From the NCBI RefSeq assembly GCF_002556635.1, contig NZ_MWMO01000001.1, positions 558,001 through 622,000 of the forward strand: a DNA stretch of 64,000 nucleotides. Reading direction: 5' to 3'. The notes under the pieces were generated by a model. The model was not told where the DNA came from, did no database searches, and saw only the letters and a program-made list of their open reading frames with translations. The position numbers and the translations under genes are program-made. Numbering within the stretch: position 1 is the stretch's first letter; each line of letters opens with the position of its first letter. Source of the stretch: Novosphingobium sp. PC22D (GTDB lineage: Bacteria; Pseudomonadota; Alphaproteobacteria; Sphingomonadales; Sphingomonadaceae). Positions 1 to 7,873 of this stretch are shown in pieces.

Positions 1-507
1 GCCGGGAACCTTCTTTTCCAATCCCTGCTCCACCGCGAGCGGCGTCTTGCCCTTGGCGAGTCCCGTGCGGTTGCACACCCGGAAGATGTGCGTGTCGACC
101 GCAAAAGTCTCCGCCCCGTGCGCGGAATTGAGCACGACGTTCGCCGTCTTGCGCCCGACGCCGGGGAGCGCGGTGAGGGCGTCGCGATCGGCGGGAACTT
201 CGCCGCCGTGGTCGCGCTCGAGAATCTCGGACAAGGCGATGACGTTCTTCGCCTTGGAGTTGAACAGCCCGATGGTCTTGATGTGCTCTTTCAGTTTTTC
301 CTCGCCGAGCGCGACCATCTGTGCGGGCGTCGTCACCTCGCGGAACAGCGCGCGCGTTGCCTTGTTGACGCCGACGTCGGTCGATTGCGCCGAGAGCACC
401 ACCGCGACGAGCAACTGGTAATCGTTGCCGTATTCGAGTTCGGTCTGCGGATCGGGATTGGCCTCGGCCAGCCGCCGGAAGAACTCGAAGATCTCGGCCT
501 TCCTCAA
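1..507 (-). CDS. nth: Endonuclease III, 3' part beyond window edge
   Basis: Base-excision-repair DNA glycosylase/AP lyase acting on oxidised pyrimidines. The visible 169 residues contain the helix-hairpin-helix LPGVGRKTANVVL with the catalytic Lys, and VDTHIFRV with the catalytic Asp. With the TTG start at 507 these fall at residues 120 and 138, the same numbers as in E. coli Nth, which supports this start. The TTG overlaps the dapB stop by four bases (TTGA), so the two genes are translationally coupled on one transcript. The C-terminal [4Fe-4S] cysteines lie outside the window. Confidence 0.95.
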   Translation of the reverse strand, partial: MRKAEIFEFFRRLAEANPDPQTELEYGNDYQLLVAVVLSAQSTDVGVNKATRALFREVTTPAQMVALGEEKLKEHIKTIGLFNSKAKNVIALSEILERDHGGEVPADRDALTALPGVGRKTANVVLNSAHGAETFAVDTHIFRVCNRTGLAKGKTPLAVEQGLEKKVPG

Positions 508-1232
508 AGCCCCAGCACCTCTGGCATGGTGTAGCGCCCCGGCGGCTGGCCGATGATCCACTGGCAGGCGCGCACCGCGCCCTTGGCGAAGATCGCGCGA
601 TTCTCGGCCATGTGCGAGAGCGTGAGGCGCTCGTTTGCGCCCAGGAACAGCACTGAGTGGTCGCCCGCGACGGTGCCGCCGCGCAGCGATGCGAAGCCGA
701 TCGTGCCGGTGCCGCGCTTGCCGGTGATGCCGTCGCGACCGCGTTCGCTCTCGTTTGCGAGGTCGATACCTCGACCCCGCGCGGCCGCCTCGCCGAGCAG
801 CAGCGCCGTGCCCGAGGGCGCGTCGACCTTCATCCGGTGATGCGTTTCGACGACCTCGATGTCCCAGTCCTCGCCTAGCCGGCTCGCCGCCTCGCGCACG
901 AGATGCGCGAGCAGCGTCACGCCGAGCGAGGTGTTGCCGGTCTGGAGGACGGGGATCGTCTCGGCGGCGTGGTCGATGAGGAAATGGTGGCGCTCCTCCA
1001 GGCCCGTCGTGCCCACGACGATCGGTACCCCCGCGGCGGCGGCGGCATCGAGATTGCCTTCGAGCGCGTCCGGCGCCGAGAAGTCGACGAGCACGTCCGA
1101 GGCGGCGGCCAGCGCGGCAAGGTCGCCGCCGCGCCCGATCCCGCCCCCGAGCGCCTCGCCCGCCTCGGCGAGGGCCTCGGCGATTGCGCGCCCCATCCGC
1201 CCCTCGCTGCCGATGATCCCGATTCTGGCCAT
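504..1232 (-). CDS. dapB: 4-hydroxy-tetrahydrodipicolinate reductase
   Basis: NAD(P)H-dependent reductase of the diaminopimelate/lysine pathway, cytoplasmic. The 242-residue protein has the N-terminal Rossmann glycine motif GSEGRMG (residues 8-14), the catalytic stretch ETHHRMKVDAPSGTA with His131-His132 and Lys135, and the C-terminal end of a normal-length DapB. It is followed by nth with a four-base overlap and diverges from a sirtuin gene. The short space to that gene must hold both promoters. Identity is firm. Confidence 0.97.
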   Translation of the reverse strand: MARIGIIGSEGRMGRAIAEALAEAGEALGGGIGRGGDLAALAAASDVLVDFSAPDALEGNLDAAAAAGVPIVVGTTGLEERHHFLIDHAAETIPVLQTGNTSLGVTLLAHLVREAASRLGEDWDIEVVETHHRMKVDAPSGTALLLGEAAARGRGIDLANESERGRDGITGKRGTGTIGFASLRGGTVAGDHSVLFLGANERLTLSHMAENRAIFAKGAVRACQWIIGQPPGRYTMPEVLGL

Positions 1233-1267
1233 TGATCAATCCCTTCTGCGCGTGTCTCATGGCCGCG

Positions 1268-1966
1268 ATGAGCCAGATCCGCAACATCGTGATCCTCACC
1301 GGCGCGGGCGTGAGCGCCGAAAGCGGGATCGACACCTTCCGCACCGCGGGCGGCCTGTGGGAGCGCTACAAGCCCGAGGACGTCGCCACGCCCGAGGCGT
1401 TCGCGCGCGATCCCGACCTCGTGCTCGGCTTCTACGACATGCGCCGCGCGGCTATCCGCGACAAGCAGCCCAACCCGGCGCACGAGGCGCTCGCGCGGCT
1501 CGACGCCGAGTGGCCGGGCGAGCTGCTGATCGTCACCCAGAACGTCGACGACCTGCACGAGCGCGCGGGCGCTCATCGCGTGCTCCACATGCACGGCCAG
1601 CACAATACCGCGTGGTGCACCGCCTGCGATTCGCGGCCGCCGTGGTCGGGCACGATGCGCGACCGCCCGCCGTGCCCGGTTTGCGGCGAGCCGGCGCTGC
1701 GCCCCGACGTCGTCTGGTTCGGCGAGATGCCCTACCGCATGGACGAGATCTTCGCGGCGCTGCGTGAGGCCGACCTGTTCGTCTCGATCGGCACCTCGGG
1801 TGCGGTCTACCCCGCAGCCGGCTTCGTGCGTAACGCCCGCGAACTGGGCGTCGCGACACTCGAACTCAACCTCGAACCCTCGCAAGGCTCGCACTGGTTC
1901 GACGAAGCGCGCCACGGCCCCGCTGGCGAGATCGTGCCGGCGTGGGTCGAGGAGATGCTGGAGTAG
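1268..1966 (+). CDS. cobB: NAD-dependent protein deacylase, sirtuin CobB type
   Basis: Removes acyl groups from lysines using NAD+. The order is TGAGVSAESG (NAD-binding), the YDMR motif in which Tyr and Arg correspond to the desuccinylase pair of CobB/SIRT5, TQNVDDLH, the catalytic His of HMHGQ, and a zinc-binding pair CTAC ... CPVC. The length (232 residues) matches bacterial class III sirtuins. I chose ATG 1268 because it gives the usual short N-terminus before the NAD motif. ATG 1259 and TTG 1232 are also in frame, and neither has a convincing ribosome site. It diverges from dapB, stands alone, and is followed by a long gap. Confidence 0.9.
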   Translation: MSQIRNIVILTGAGVSAESGIDTFRTAGGLWERYKPEDVATPEAFARDPDLVLGFYDMRRAAIRDKQPNPAHEALARLDAEWPGELLIVTQNVDDLHERAGAHRVLHMHGQHNTAWCTACDSRPPWSGTMRDRPPCPVCGEPALRPDVVWFGEMPYRMDEIFAALREADLFVSIGTSGAVYPAAGFVRNARELGVATLELNLEPSQGSHWFDEARHGPAGEIVPAWVEEMLE

Positions 1967-2327
1967 GGGCGCAATGCCAGGACGGTTGTGGGGGCGGACA
2001 TGGGGGCACGGCACCACCACGCGCCGGCCTGAGTTCGGCCAAGTGGCGGCTCTCGTTGAACGCCTTGCGAGCCGCGGACGGGGGAAAAGTCGCGGGAAGC
2101 AGCCGCTCGCAGTTGCACTAGAACGCGTCAGCTTTGCGCCTAAATCCCGGACGTAGAAGCTAACGCTGTGAAAGGTCCAAAGCTGTCATTCCCCATTTAA
2201 TCTTGAATGATCAGGCTCCGAAGCGGGTTTAGTCAGTTACTACCGTCCCTGGGGCGGACTAGTGACAACTAACTCCCCCGAAAGCGGCCAGACCGCTCGC
2301 GGCCCAACTTCAGCTGGATGACAAGCT
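1967..2327. other. Intergenic gap, about 360 bases, no gene seen
   Basis: I find no convincing coding sequence, tRNA or terminator with a T tract here. The first ~140 bases keep the high GC of the neighbourhood. From about 2150 to 2270 the sequence becomes clearly AT-richer. It forms the left border of a lower-GC pocket that holds the GIY-YIG-like gene. Confidence 0.6.
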
Positions 2328-2855
2328 TCACAAGTCCAATGCATTGCGCAGCGAAGTTACCGCCTCTGGCGGGCGTCCAGTGATTGAGTCTCCGATAATG
2401 CCTGGCACCTGGCAGGTCTTGTTGAACCAGGTCTTTTTGGAGTTGCGAACATCGGGATTTGCACGGAGAGCCATGCCGATCATGACCGTTTCTAATTCAT
2501 CAATCTCACGGCCCGAGCGCTGAGATGCGCGGCAGAAGTTGCGACGACGGGGCTCGACTTTGGCGAGGAGATGGATCGCAGGATAGCCCCTCTTTTGCTG
2601 GCCAGCGCTGACGTAATGATTGAGCTTGTGCTCATGGAAAATCTCGCCGCGGAACCCCGCTTTAGCATTCGTCTTGCCGACGTACCACGGAGTGTAATTG
2701 GTTCCGTGACACGTCGAGAAGATGTAGATGCCGATCGCTTTCGGAAGCCCCGGAACCATGTTCTCAATCTCGTCCCAGAAATGTCGTAGCGCGAGCCCGC
2801 TCGCTTCTGCTTCTGCTCGAGGTGCCCAAAAAGGGCCGTAAACTTCATATCGCAT
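2328..2855 (-). CDS. Stand-alone GIY-YIG-like nuclease domain protein
   Basis: This 175-residue protein carries the elements of the GIY-YIG fold: GIYIF near residue 42, WYVGKT about 15 residues later, and a downstream helix ELETVMIGMAL followed by NPDVRNSKK, where the conserved Glu and Asn would sit. The spacing between the two strands is slightly long for the family. There is no DNA-binding module, UvrC partner, intron or methylase nearby. Codon use is less GC-rich than in neighbours, suggesting acquisition. The domain is seen in sequence; nuclease activity and biological role are inferred. Confidence 0.7.
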   Translation of the reverse strand: MRYEVYGPFWAPRAEAEASGLALRHFWDEIENMVPGLPKAIGIYIFSTCHGTNYTPWYVGKTNAKAGFRGEIFHEHKLNHYVSAGQQKRGYPAIHLLAKVEPRRRNFCRASQRSGREIDELETVMIGMALRANPDVRNSKKTWFNKTCQVPGIIGDSITGRPPEAVTSLRNALDL

Positions 2856-3183
2856 TTAGATGCGCTCCCCTAGGTCCCTACATCTATAGCGAAAATCGAC
2901 TTGGCGACTACACCCTCCAGTCACCCGATAACTTGCCCGCCTGATGAGTGCTCGTCGTTACGCTCTGCGTTGGTCGAGGAAACAACCCGATGGCTATGTC
3001 TAACTAACATCGGCTTTTGAAGGTTTGTGCAGGCTTACCCGACCGGCTGCTTCCGGCCCAGTTTCTGCTGATCAAAATCCTCTCGGCGAACGTCCGCAAA
3101 GTCGTCGTGTCCGGAAAGTCGTCTGCCGCCCGATATTCCTGAATAGCCGCCATTCCTCGCCGTTCGAAACTGGCCCACCCCTC
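2856..3183. other. Intergenic gap with a 17-base imperfect tandem duplication
   Basis: No gene is supported here. The left half is AT-rich compared with the window. In the right half the unit GTCCGCAAAGTCGTCGT (3092-3108) is followed directly by a copy differing at three bases (3109-3125). The stretch has the look of degenerate intergenic repeat DNA. Dispersed copies elsewhere in the genome cannot be checked here. Confidence 0.45.
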
Positions 3184-3963
3184 CTAGCTCGCGCCAACGG
3201 CGGAGCAGCCCTTGCACGACGGGTCCTTGGCGATCGAAAGCGCGCGCATCGCGGGCGCGAGGCCGTCGATGAGGTGGAGCTTGCCGTATTGCGGCTCGCC
3301 CAGCGTAGCGTGGCCTTCGAGAAGCACGCGGATCGCGTGCATCGCGCCGAAGGTCGCGACCATCCCCGCCATCGCGCCGAGCACGCCGTCGGCGGCGCAG
3401 GTGTCGCAGTCCTCGGCGTCGAAGGCATCGCCCACGAAGCAGCGGTAGCAGGGCTGGTCGGGCAGGTGACCGGCGAAGTTGCCGACTTGTCCCTGGAAAC
3501 GGCCGATGGCGACACTTGTCAGCGGTATGGCGAGCTTGACACAGGCATCTGACACCGCGAGCCGAGTCGCGAAATTGTCACACCCGTCCAATACGAGGCT
3601 CGCGCCGGAAAGGACCTGCGCGGCGTTTTCGCCACCCAGTCGACCCGCGAATGCATGGACTTCGAGGCCAAGATCAAAACGCCGCACCCATTCGGCCGCC
3701 AGTTCCGCCTTGGGCTTGCCGATATCCGACGGCGTGAAGATGGTCTGACGCTGGAGGTTCGAGACGTCGACGACGTCATCGTCCACCAGCGTCAGCCGGC
3801 CTATGCCGGCTGCGGCGAGATACTGGAGCGCCGGGCTGCCGATCCCGCCGCAGCCGACCAGCACCACATGCGCCTGGCCGAGCGCGACTTGTCCCGCGCC
3901 CCCCACCTCGGGCAGCACGATGTGGCGGGCGAACCGGCCGACCCTTTCGCTTTCGAGAGTCAC
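3184..3963 (-). CDS. moeB: HesA/MoeB/ThiF-family E1-like adenylyltransferase
   Basis: ATP-dependent enzyme that adenylates the C-terminus of a ubiquitin-like sulfur carrier, for molybdopterin or thiamine synthesis. It has RFARHIVLPEVGGAGQ at the N-terminus, the nucleotide loop GCGGIGSPALQYLAAAG, VDDDVVDVSNLQRQ, and zinc-type cysteine pairs CYRC and CKGC. At 259 residues it has no C-terminal rhodanese domain. The GTG start overlaps the TGA of the upstream DUF983 gene (GTGA), so the pair is probably co-translated. No MoaD or ThiS partner is adjacent, so MoeB versus ThiF cannot be settled from context. Confidence 0.85.
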   Translation of the reverse strand: MTLESERVGRFARHIVLPEVGGAGQVALGQAHVVLVGCGGIGSPALQYLAAAGIGRLTLVDDDVVDVSNLQRQTIFTPSDIGKPKAELAAEWVRRFDLGLEVHAFAGRLGGENAAQVLSGASLVLDGCDNFATRLAVSDACVKLAIPLTSVAIGRFQGQVGNFAGHLPDQPCYRCFVGDAFDAEDCDTCAADGVLGAMAGMVATFGAMHAIRVLLEGHATLGEPQYGKLHLIDGLAPAMRALSIAKDPSCKGCSAVGAS

Positions 3964-4379
3964 GCCTCGCTCGTCGGCTCGGGCGCCGTCGGCTCGCGGG
4001 GCCGCTCTTTCTCGAATCCGTGGAGCCCGTGCCACCATTGCGCGGCGATGACCGCGCCCTTGGCGGGCTGGAGCAGGCCGAGCATCATCACCAGCGCGGT
4101 CGGGATGATCAGCGCGAACATCGCCAGCGGCGAGAGCGCGAAGTCGAGCGCGAGCATGATGATGACCGGCGCGAGCACGTGGCCGGTCACGAAGATCGCG
4201 ATGTAGGCCGGAAAATCGTCCGCACGGTGGTGCGTCCAGTCCTGCCCGCACGCGGCGCAGGCATCGACCGACTTCAGCCAGCGGCGAAACAGCGGAGCGC
4301 CGTCGCAGCGCGGACAGCGCCCGCGCGCGCCGCGCACGAGCGCCTGGACGAACGTCTGAGGCAACGAGGGGGGTGACAT
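3960..4379 (-). CDS. DUF983 membrane protein with zinc ribbon
   Basis: A 139-residue protein with an N-terminal CPRC ... CAAC zinc-ribbon-like motif (residues ~23-45), then two strongly hydrophobic segments (~55-75 and ~80-100), and a charged tail. This is the standard architecture of the DUF983 family, common in alphaproteobacteria and sometimes found beside respiratory-oxidase genes, but of unestablished function. ATG 4379 places the start just before the zinc ribbon. It overlaps the E1-like gene by four bases. In-frame sequence further upstream has no family resemblance and was excluded. Confidence 0.85.
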   Translation of the reverse strand: MSPPSLPQTFVQALVRGARGRCPRCDGAPLFRRWLKSVDACAACGQDWTHHRADDFPAYIAIFVTGHVLAPVIIMLALDFALSPLAMFALIIPTALVMMLGLLQPAKGAVIAAQWWHGLHGFEKERPREPTAPEPTSEA

Positions 4380-4483
4380 TGTCGTGTCTCTAGGCCCCCG
4401 CGCGGGGCGGGGGAAGAGGGGATCGAAACCGCGCCAGGCGGCGCGCCAAACCTGCCCCCCTTGCCCGCGCCTGCGGACAAGCC

Positions 4484-4571
4484 TGTGGATAGCGCGTGGG
4501 CAAGCCGGTGCGCAGCCTCTGGAGAAGCTGTGCACCGGCTTGCGGATTGCCTGTGGCTTGCCTGTGGAGCG
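4484..4571. repeat. DnaA-box-like words downstream of dnaA
   Basis: Three words of the form CCTGTGGNN lie between dnaA and the DUF983 gene: TGTGGATAG (4484-4492, one mismatch to the DnaA box TGTGGATAA), TGTGGCTTG (4552-4560) and TGTGGAGCG (4563-4571). Only the first is a strong match. They could titrate DnaA or be chance in G-rich sequence. Confidence 0.35.
4502..4541 (-). terminator. Hairpin after dnaA, probable transcription terminator
   Basis: AAGCCGGTGC at 4502-4511 is perfectly complementary to GCACCGGCTT at 4532-4541, and the stem continues inward for five more pairs with one G-U, giving a 15-pair stem and a 10-base loop. It lies 35 bases past the dnaA stop. There is no T tract, so it is not a classical intrinsic terminator, although it may still block or stabilise the 3' end. 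Confidence 0.5.
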
Positions 4572-4575
4572 CGGA

Positions 4576-6003
4576 TCAGCTTTCGAGCTGGCGCAGCAGG
4601 CTCCTGACGTCGCCGTCCATGTCGGCATCGCGCGTGCGCAGTTCCTCGATCAGGCGCACCGCGTGGATCACCGTCGAGTGGTCGCGCCCGCCGAACTTGC
4701 GGCCGATCTCGGGATAGCTGCGCGGCGTGAGCACCTTGGCGAGATACATCGCGACCTGTCGCGGCCGGACCACGGCGCGCGCGCGCCGCTTCGAACTCAT
4801 CTCGGTGCGGTCGATCCGATAGAACTGGCACACCGTGCGCTGGATCTCGTCGATCGTGATCCGGCGGCGGTTGGCCGAGAGGATATCGGTGAGCTGCTCC
4901 TCGGCGAGCTGCAGCGAGACCACCTGCCCGGTGAGCTGGGCATAGGCGATCAGCTTGTTGAGGCCGCCGACCAGTTCGCGCACGTTGCGATTGATCGTGC
5001 GCGCGAGAAACTCGATCACGTCGGCGGGCACGTCGACCGCGGCGAAGCGCTGCAGGCGATTTTCCAGGATCGAACGGCGCAGTTCGATGTCGGCGGCGAG
5101 GATGTCGGCGACGAGGCCCATCGACAGGCGCGACAGCAGGCGCGGCTCGACTCCGTCGAGCGCCTGCGGCGAGCGATCGGCGGCGAAGACCAGCCGCTTG
5201 CCCTCGGCCAGCAAGGCGTCGATCGTGTAGAGCAGTTCCTCCTGCGCGGCCGACTTGCCGATGATGAACTGGATGTCGTCGACCAGCAGCAGGTCGAAGC
5301 CGCGCAGCCGTGCCTTGAACTCGATCATCTGGTTCTGGCGCAGCGCCTGGACGAATTCGACCATGAAGCGCTCGGCCGAGCAGTAGAAGATCCGCGCGTT
5401 GGGGTGGCTGGCCAGATAGGCGTGGCCGATCGCGTGGAGCAGGTGTGTCTTGCCCTGCCCGGTCGCGGCCTTGAGGTAGAGCGGCGAGAACTGCGGCTCT
5501 TCGCGCGCCGCCATGCGCTGCGCCGCGTTGAAGGCGAGGATGTTGCTGGTGCCGGTAACGAACGAGGCGAAGGTCAGCGAGGCGTCGATGCCGATCCCGC
5601 CCTGGCCGAGCGATGCGAAGGCGTCGTCATCGAGCACCGAGCCGAGCGAATCGCCGCCATGGGCGCCGTCGTTGGCGGCGCGGCGCGGATTGCCGCCGCT
5701 GCCGAGACGCAACTCGGGCAACTGGCGCCGGCCCGGCTGAACGAGGATGCGCACGTGGCGCACGTCGGGCCGGGCGATCTTCCACGCCAGCGAAAGCCGG
5801 TCGGCGAAGCGATCCGACACCCAGTTCGCCGAGAACTCGGTGGGAAGATAGAGATCGAGCGTGCCGGTCTCCTTGCACAGGCAGCCGGGCTGGATCGGTT
5901 TGATCCACTGGCTGTGCGCCTGCTGGCCGAGATCCTTGCGAAGGCCCTGACTTATATCAGCCCAATCCGCTGCGAGATTGAGGGCCTCCTGATCCTCTTC
6001 CAT
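4576..6003 (-). CDS. dnaA: Chromosomal replication initiator protein DnaA
   Basis: AAA+ ATPase that opens the origin. The 475-residue protein has the N-terminal domain from the start, Walker A ATGQGKTHLLHAIG, Walker B LLLVDDIQF, and the C-terminal DnaA signature DHSTVIHAVRLIEEL that contacts DnaA boxes. ATG 6003 was chosen because it opens the usual MEEDQEALNLAADW-type N-terminus. GTG 6018 is a possible alternative, and the in-frame region further upstream is not DnaA-like. A DnaA-box-like TTGTCCACC lies directly in front of the start and may serve autoregulation. The order dnaA-rpsT-mutM-ubiE recalls the Caulobacter origin region. Confidence 0.97.
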   Translation of the reverse strand: MEEDQEALNLAADWADISQGLRKDLGQQAHSQWIKPIQPGCLCKETGTLDLYLPTEFSANWVSDRFADRLSLAWKIARPDVRHVRILVQPGRRQLPELRLGSGGNPRRAANDGAHGGDSLGSVLDDDAFASLGQGGIGIDASLTFASFVTGTSNILAFNAAQRMAAREEPQFSPLYLKAATGQGKTHLLHAIGHAYLASHPNARIFYCSAERFMVEFVQALRQNQMIEFKARLRGFDLLLVDDIQFIIGKSAAQEELLYTIDALLAEGKRLVFAADRSPQALDGVEPRLLSRLSMGLVADILAADIELRRSILENRLQRFAAVDVPADVIEFLARTINRNVRELVGGLNKLIAYAQLTGQVVSLQLAEEQLTDILSANRRRITIDEIQRTVCQFYRIDRTEMSSKRRARAVVRPRQVAMYLAKVLTPRSYPEIGRKFGGRDHSTVIHAVRLIEELRTRDADMDGDVRSLLRQLES

Positions 6004-6523
6004 TGCGCTGTTGTCCACCTTTGACTTCTTGCTCGCGCCCCTGGCGCCGCCTGCGACCGAACCTGACACCCCAGTTCGCCTCCAGATAAGAAATGCACCC
6101 CTTGGCCTAACGGATAATCGAGGTGACGCGCGAACAGTTCCCCACCACCGCAAAGCAACCGCTTGCAGCGTGAATCAGCTCGTGATTTGATTCATTCCCC
6201 GGCCAGTTCCGCAACGGCCACGAGTCTTTTGAAAGGTCGGACGGGGAGGTGCAAGCGCAGGGTCAACATCGGAGCTAAAATTCTTCGGTTGACAGCGCAA
6301 AGCCCGCAGAAATCCGTTGGGTTTCTTGTAACTCTTTCAAAACAAAGAGATATTTTCGGCGCTTCGGCTCATGGCGCAGCGAATCCCGCAGGAATCCTAC
6401 AGTTTTGTGAATTGCAGGTCGGGCTGCAAAAAACGCAAAAAGGGGAGCGCATCGGCTCCCCCTTACGGCGTTCTCACTTCGTACCGCGGAACGACCGGTC
6501 ACATGACCGAATCGATTCGCGAA
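6004..6523. other. 520-base gap between rpsT and dnaA: dnaA promoter region
   Basis: This is the longest gap of the window. It holds the rpsT terminator (6427-6462), an AT-richer stretch around 6280-6360 with the inverted repeat CTCTTT/AAAGAG (6332-6337, 6344-6349), and a TTATCCGTT word (minus strand, 6111-6119) partly resembling a DnaA box. The dnaA promoter must lie here, but I cannot place its elements. A short open frame on the minus strand (6275-6502) has no family features and was not called. I see no dense DnaA-box array that would mark an origin. Confidence 0.6.
6427..6462 (-). terminator. Intrinsic terminator of rpsT
   Basis: Read on the minus strand, GGGGAGC (from 6461) and GCTCCCC (to 6442) form a seven-pair GC-rich stem with a six-base loop, followed directly by TTTTT and, after GCG, TTTTTT. 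It starts about 60 bases past the rpsT stop. Confidence 0.85.
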
Positions 6524-6784
6524 TCAGAGCGCGGCGACCCGCTTGGTCAGGCGCGACATCTTGCGCGAGGCGGTGTTCTTGTGGAGCACGCCGCGCGCGA
6601 CACCGCGCGCGAGTTCGGGCTGCGCGGCCTTGAGCGCCTCGGTCGCGGCTGCCTTGTCGCCGCCGGCGATTGCGGTCTCGACCTTCTTCACGAAGGTGCG
6701 GATGCGGCTCATGCGATTCGTGTTGACGAGCGCGCGGCGTTCGTTGCGGCGGATGCGCTTACGGGCTTGCGGCGTATTGGCCAT
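6524..6784 (-). CDS. rpsT: 30S ribosomal protein S20
   Basis: Binds 16S rRNA early in small-subunit assembly. The 86-residue, Lys/Arg-rich protein starts [17 protein letters not shown] and ends with the S20-typical [16 protein letters not shown]. Length and composition are normal for the family. It has its own terminator (6427-6462), so it is probably transcribed separately from dnaA downstream. The ~140-base leader between mutM and rpsT contains a small GGCCGC/GCGGCC hairpin just before the gene, which might take part in S20 autoregulation (inference). Confidence 0.97.
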   Translation of the reverse strand: MANTPQARKRIRRNERRALVNTNRMSRIRTFVKKVETAIAGGDKAAATEALKAAQPELARGVARGVLHKNTASRKMSRLTKRVAAL

Positions 6785-6923
6785 GTCTGTCCTCTGTCAT
6801 GGCCGCCGGTGCGGCCTAAATTGCAAAAAACGAAATCGGTGACGGCGAGCGGAGTCGCCGGAAAGCGCGGCCCTTAGCCGTGAAGGGGGCTCGCGTCAAC
6901 CCGAACGGTGCGGCGAAAACCGC

Positions 6924-7736
6924 CTATTTCTGGCATTTCGGGCACCAGAACGTGCTGCGGCCACCCTGCGCGAAGCGCGCTACGAGACCACCGCATTCGC
7001 ACGCGTCGCCCTCGCGGCCGTAGACGCGCCAGGAAGCGGCGAAATAGCCCAGCTCGCCAGAGGGCTGCGCGTAGTCGCGAATCGTCGATCCCCCCGCGGC
7101 GATCGATTCGCCGAGCACGTCGCGGATCGCGGGCACCAGCCGCTTCAACGCGGGCAGCGAGACCGCGCCCGCCGCCTTGTCGGGCCGAATGTGCGCGCGG
7201 TGGAGCGCCTCGCACACGTAGATGTTGCCGAGCCCGGCGACGATTCGCTGATCGAGCAGAAGCTGCTTGATCGGCGCGATGCGGTCCGTGAAGGCGCGAT
7301 GCAGGTAGGCGGGCGTCAGCATCTCGCCGAGCGGCTCGGGCCCCATCCCGGCGAAGGGGCCCCAAACCTCGAGGTCCTTGGTCGCGACGAGGTCGACGGA
7401 GCCGAAACGGCGCGCGTCGTTTAGCGCGAGGACGCGGCCCGAGCCGGTCTCGATCACGAGATGGTCATGCTTGCCAAGCGTCTCGGGCTCGATCCGCCAG
7501 CGGCCCGACATCCCCAGATGAAAGACCATGGTGCGTTCGCGGTCGGTGGCGATCAGCCCGTACTTTGCCCGGCGCGAAAGTCCGGTCACCGTCGCCCCGG
7601 TCAGCGCCTGGACGAGGTCGGGCGGGAAGGGGCGCCTCAGGTCCGGCCGATTGACCACGACGCGCGCCAGCCGCTCGCCCAAGAGCTGGCGGGCCAGTCC
7701 GCGCACGGTGGTCTCGACTTCGGGAAGCTCGGGCAT
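6924..7736 (-). CDS. mutM: Formamidopyrimidine-DNA glycosylase
   Basis: Excises 8-oxoguanine and formamidopyrimidines by a glycosylase/beta-delta lyase reaction. After Met removal, MPELPEVETTVRGL exposes the catalytic Pro1 and Glu2. The C-terminal zinc finger CECGG ... STFWCPKCQ is complete, and the length (270 residues) is normal. It is divergent from ubiE with about 137 bases between. Upstream of rpsT on the same strand, the pair mutM-rpsT-dnaA follows a common alphaproteobacterial order. Confidence 0.97.
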   Translation of the reverse strand: MPELPEVETTVRGLARQLLGERLARVVVNRPDLRRPFPPDLVQALTGATVTGLSRRAKYGLIATDRERTMVFHLGMSGRWRIEPETLGKHDHLVIETGSGRVLALNDARRFGSVDLVATKDLEVWGPFAGMGPEPLGEMLTPAYLHRAFTDRIAPIKQLLLDQRIVAGLGNIYVCEALHRAHIRPDKAAGAVSLPALKRLVPAIRDVLGESIAAGGSTIRDYAQPSGELGYFAASWRVYGREGDACECGGLVARFAQGGRSTFWCPKCQK

Positions 7737-7873
7737 CGCCAGCGCTTAGGGTGAGTCTCGGAGGGAGGCAAACCGCATCGGCCGATTTTCGCGGCGGGCA
7801 GGCGGTCGATGTTCGCGAACAAACACCACGAGTTTCGGTAGCCTCGCCGCCGCGCGCAGGTTAGAGGGTCGCC

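Noticed and set aside
3035..3217. 60-codon minus-strand open frame next to the E1-like gene
   Set aside because: Lies over the tandem repeat and has no homologous pattern.
4384..6024. Long open frame on the plus strand antisense to dnaA
   Set aside because: Composition is the mirror of the dnaA codons in high-GC DNA, and no domain is seen; the minus strand is clearly dnaA.
6275..6502. 75-codon minus-strand frame in the rpsT-dnaA spacer
   Set aside because: Overlaps the rpsT terminator and has no ribosome site or motif.
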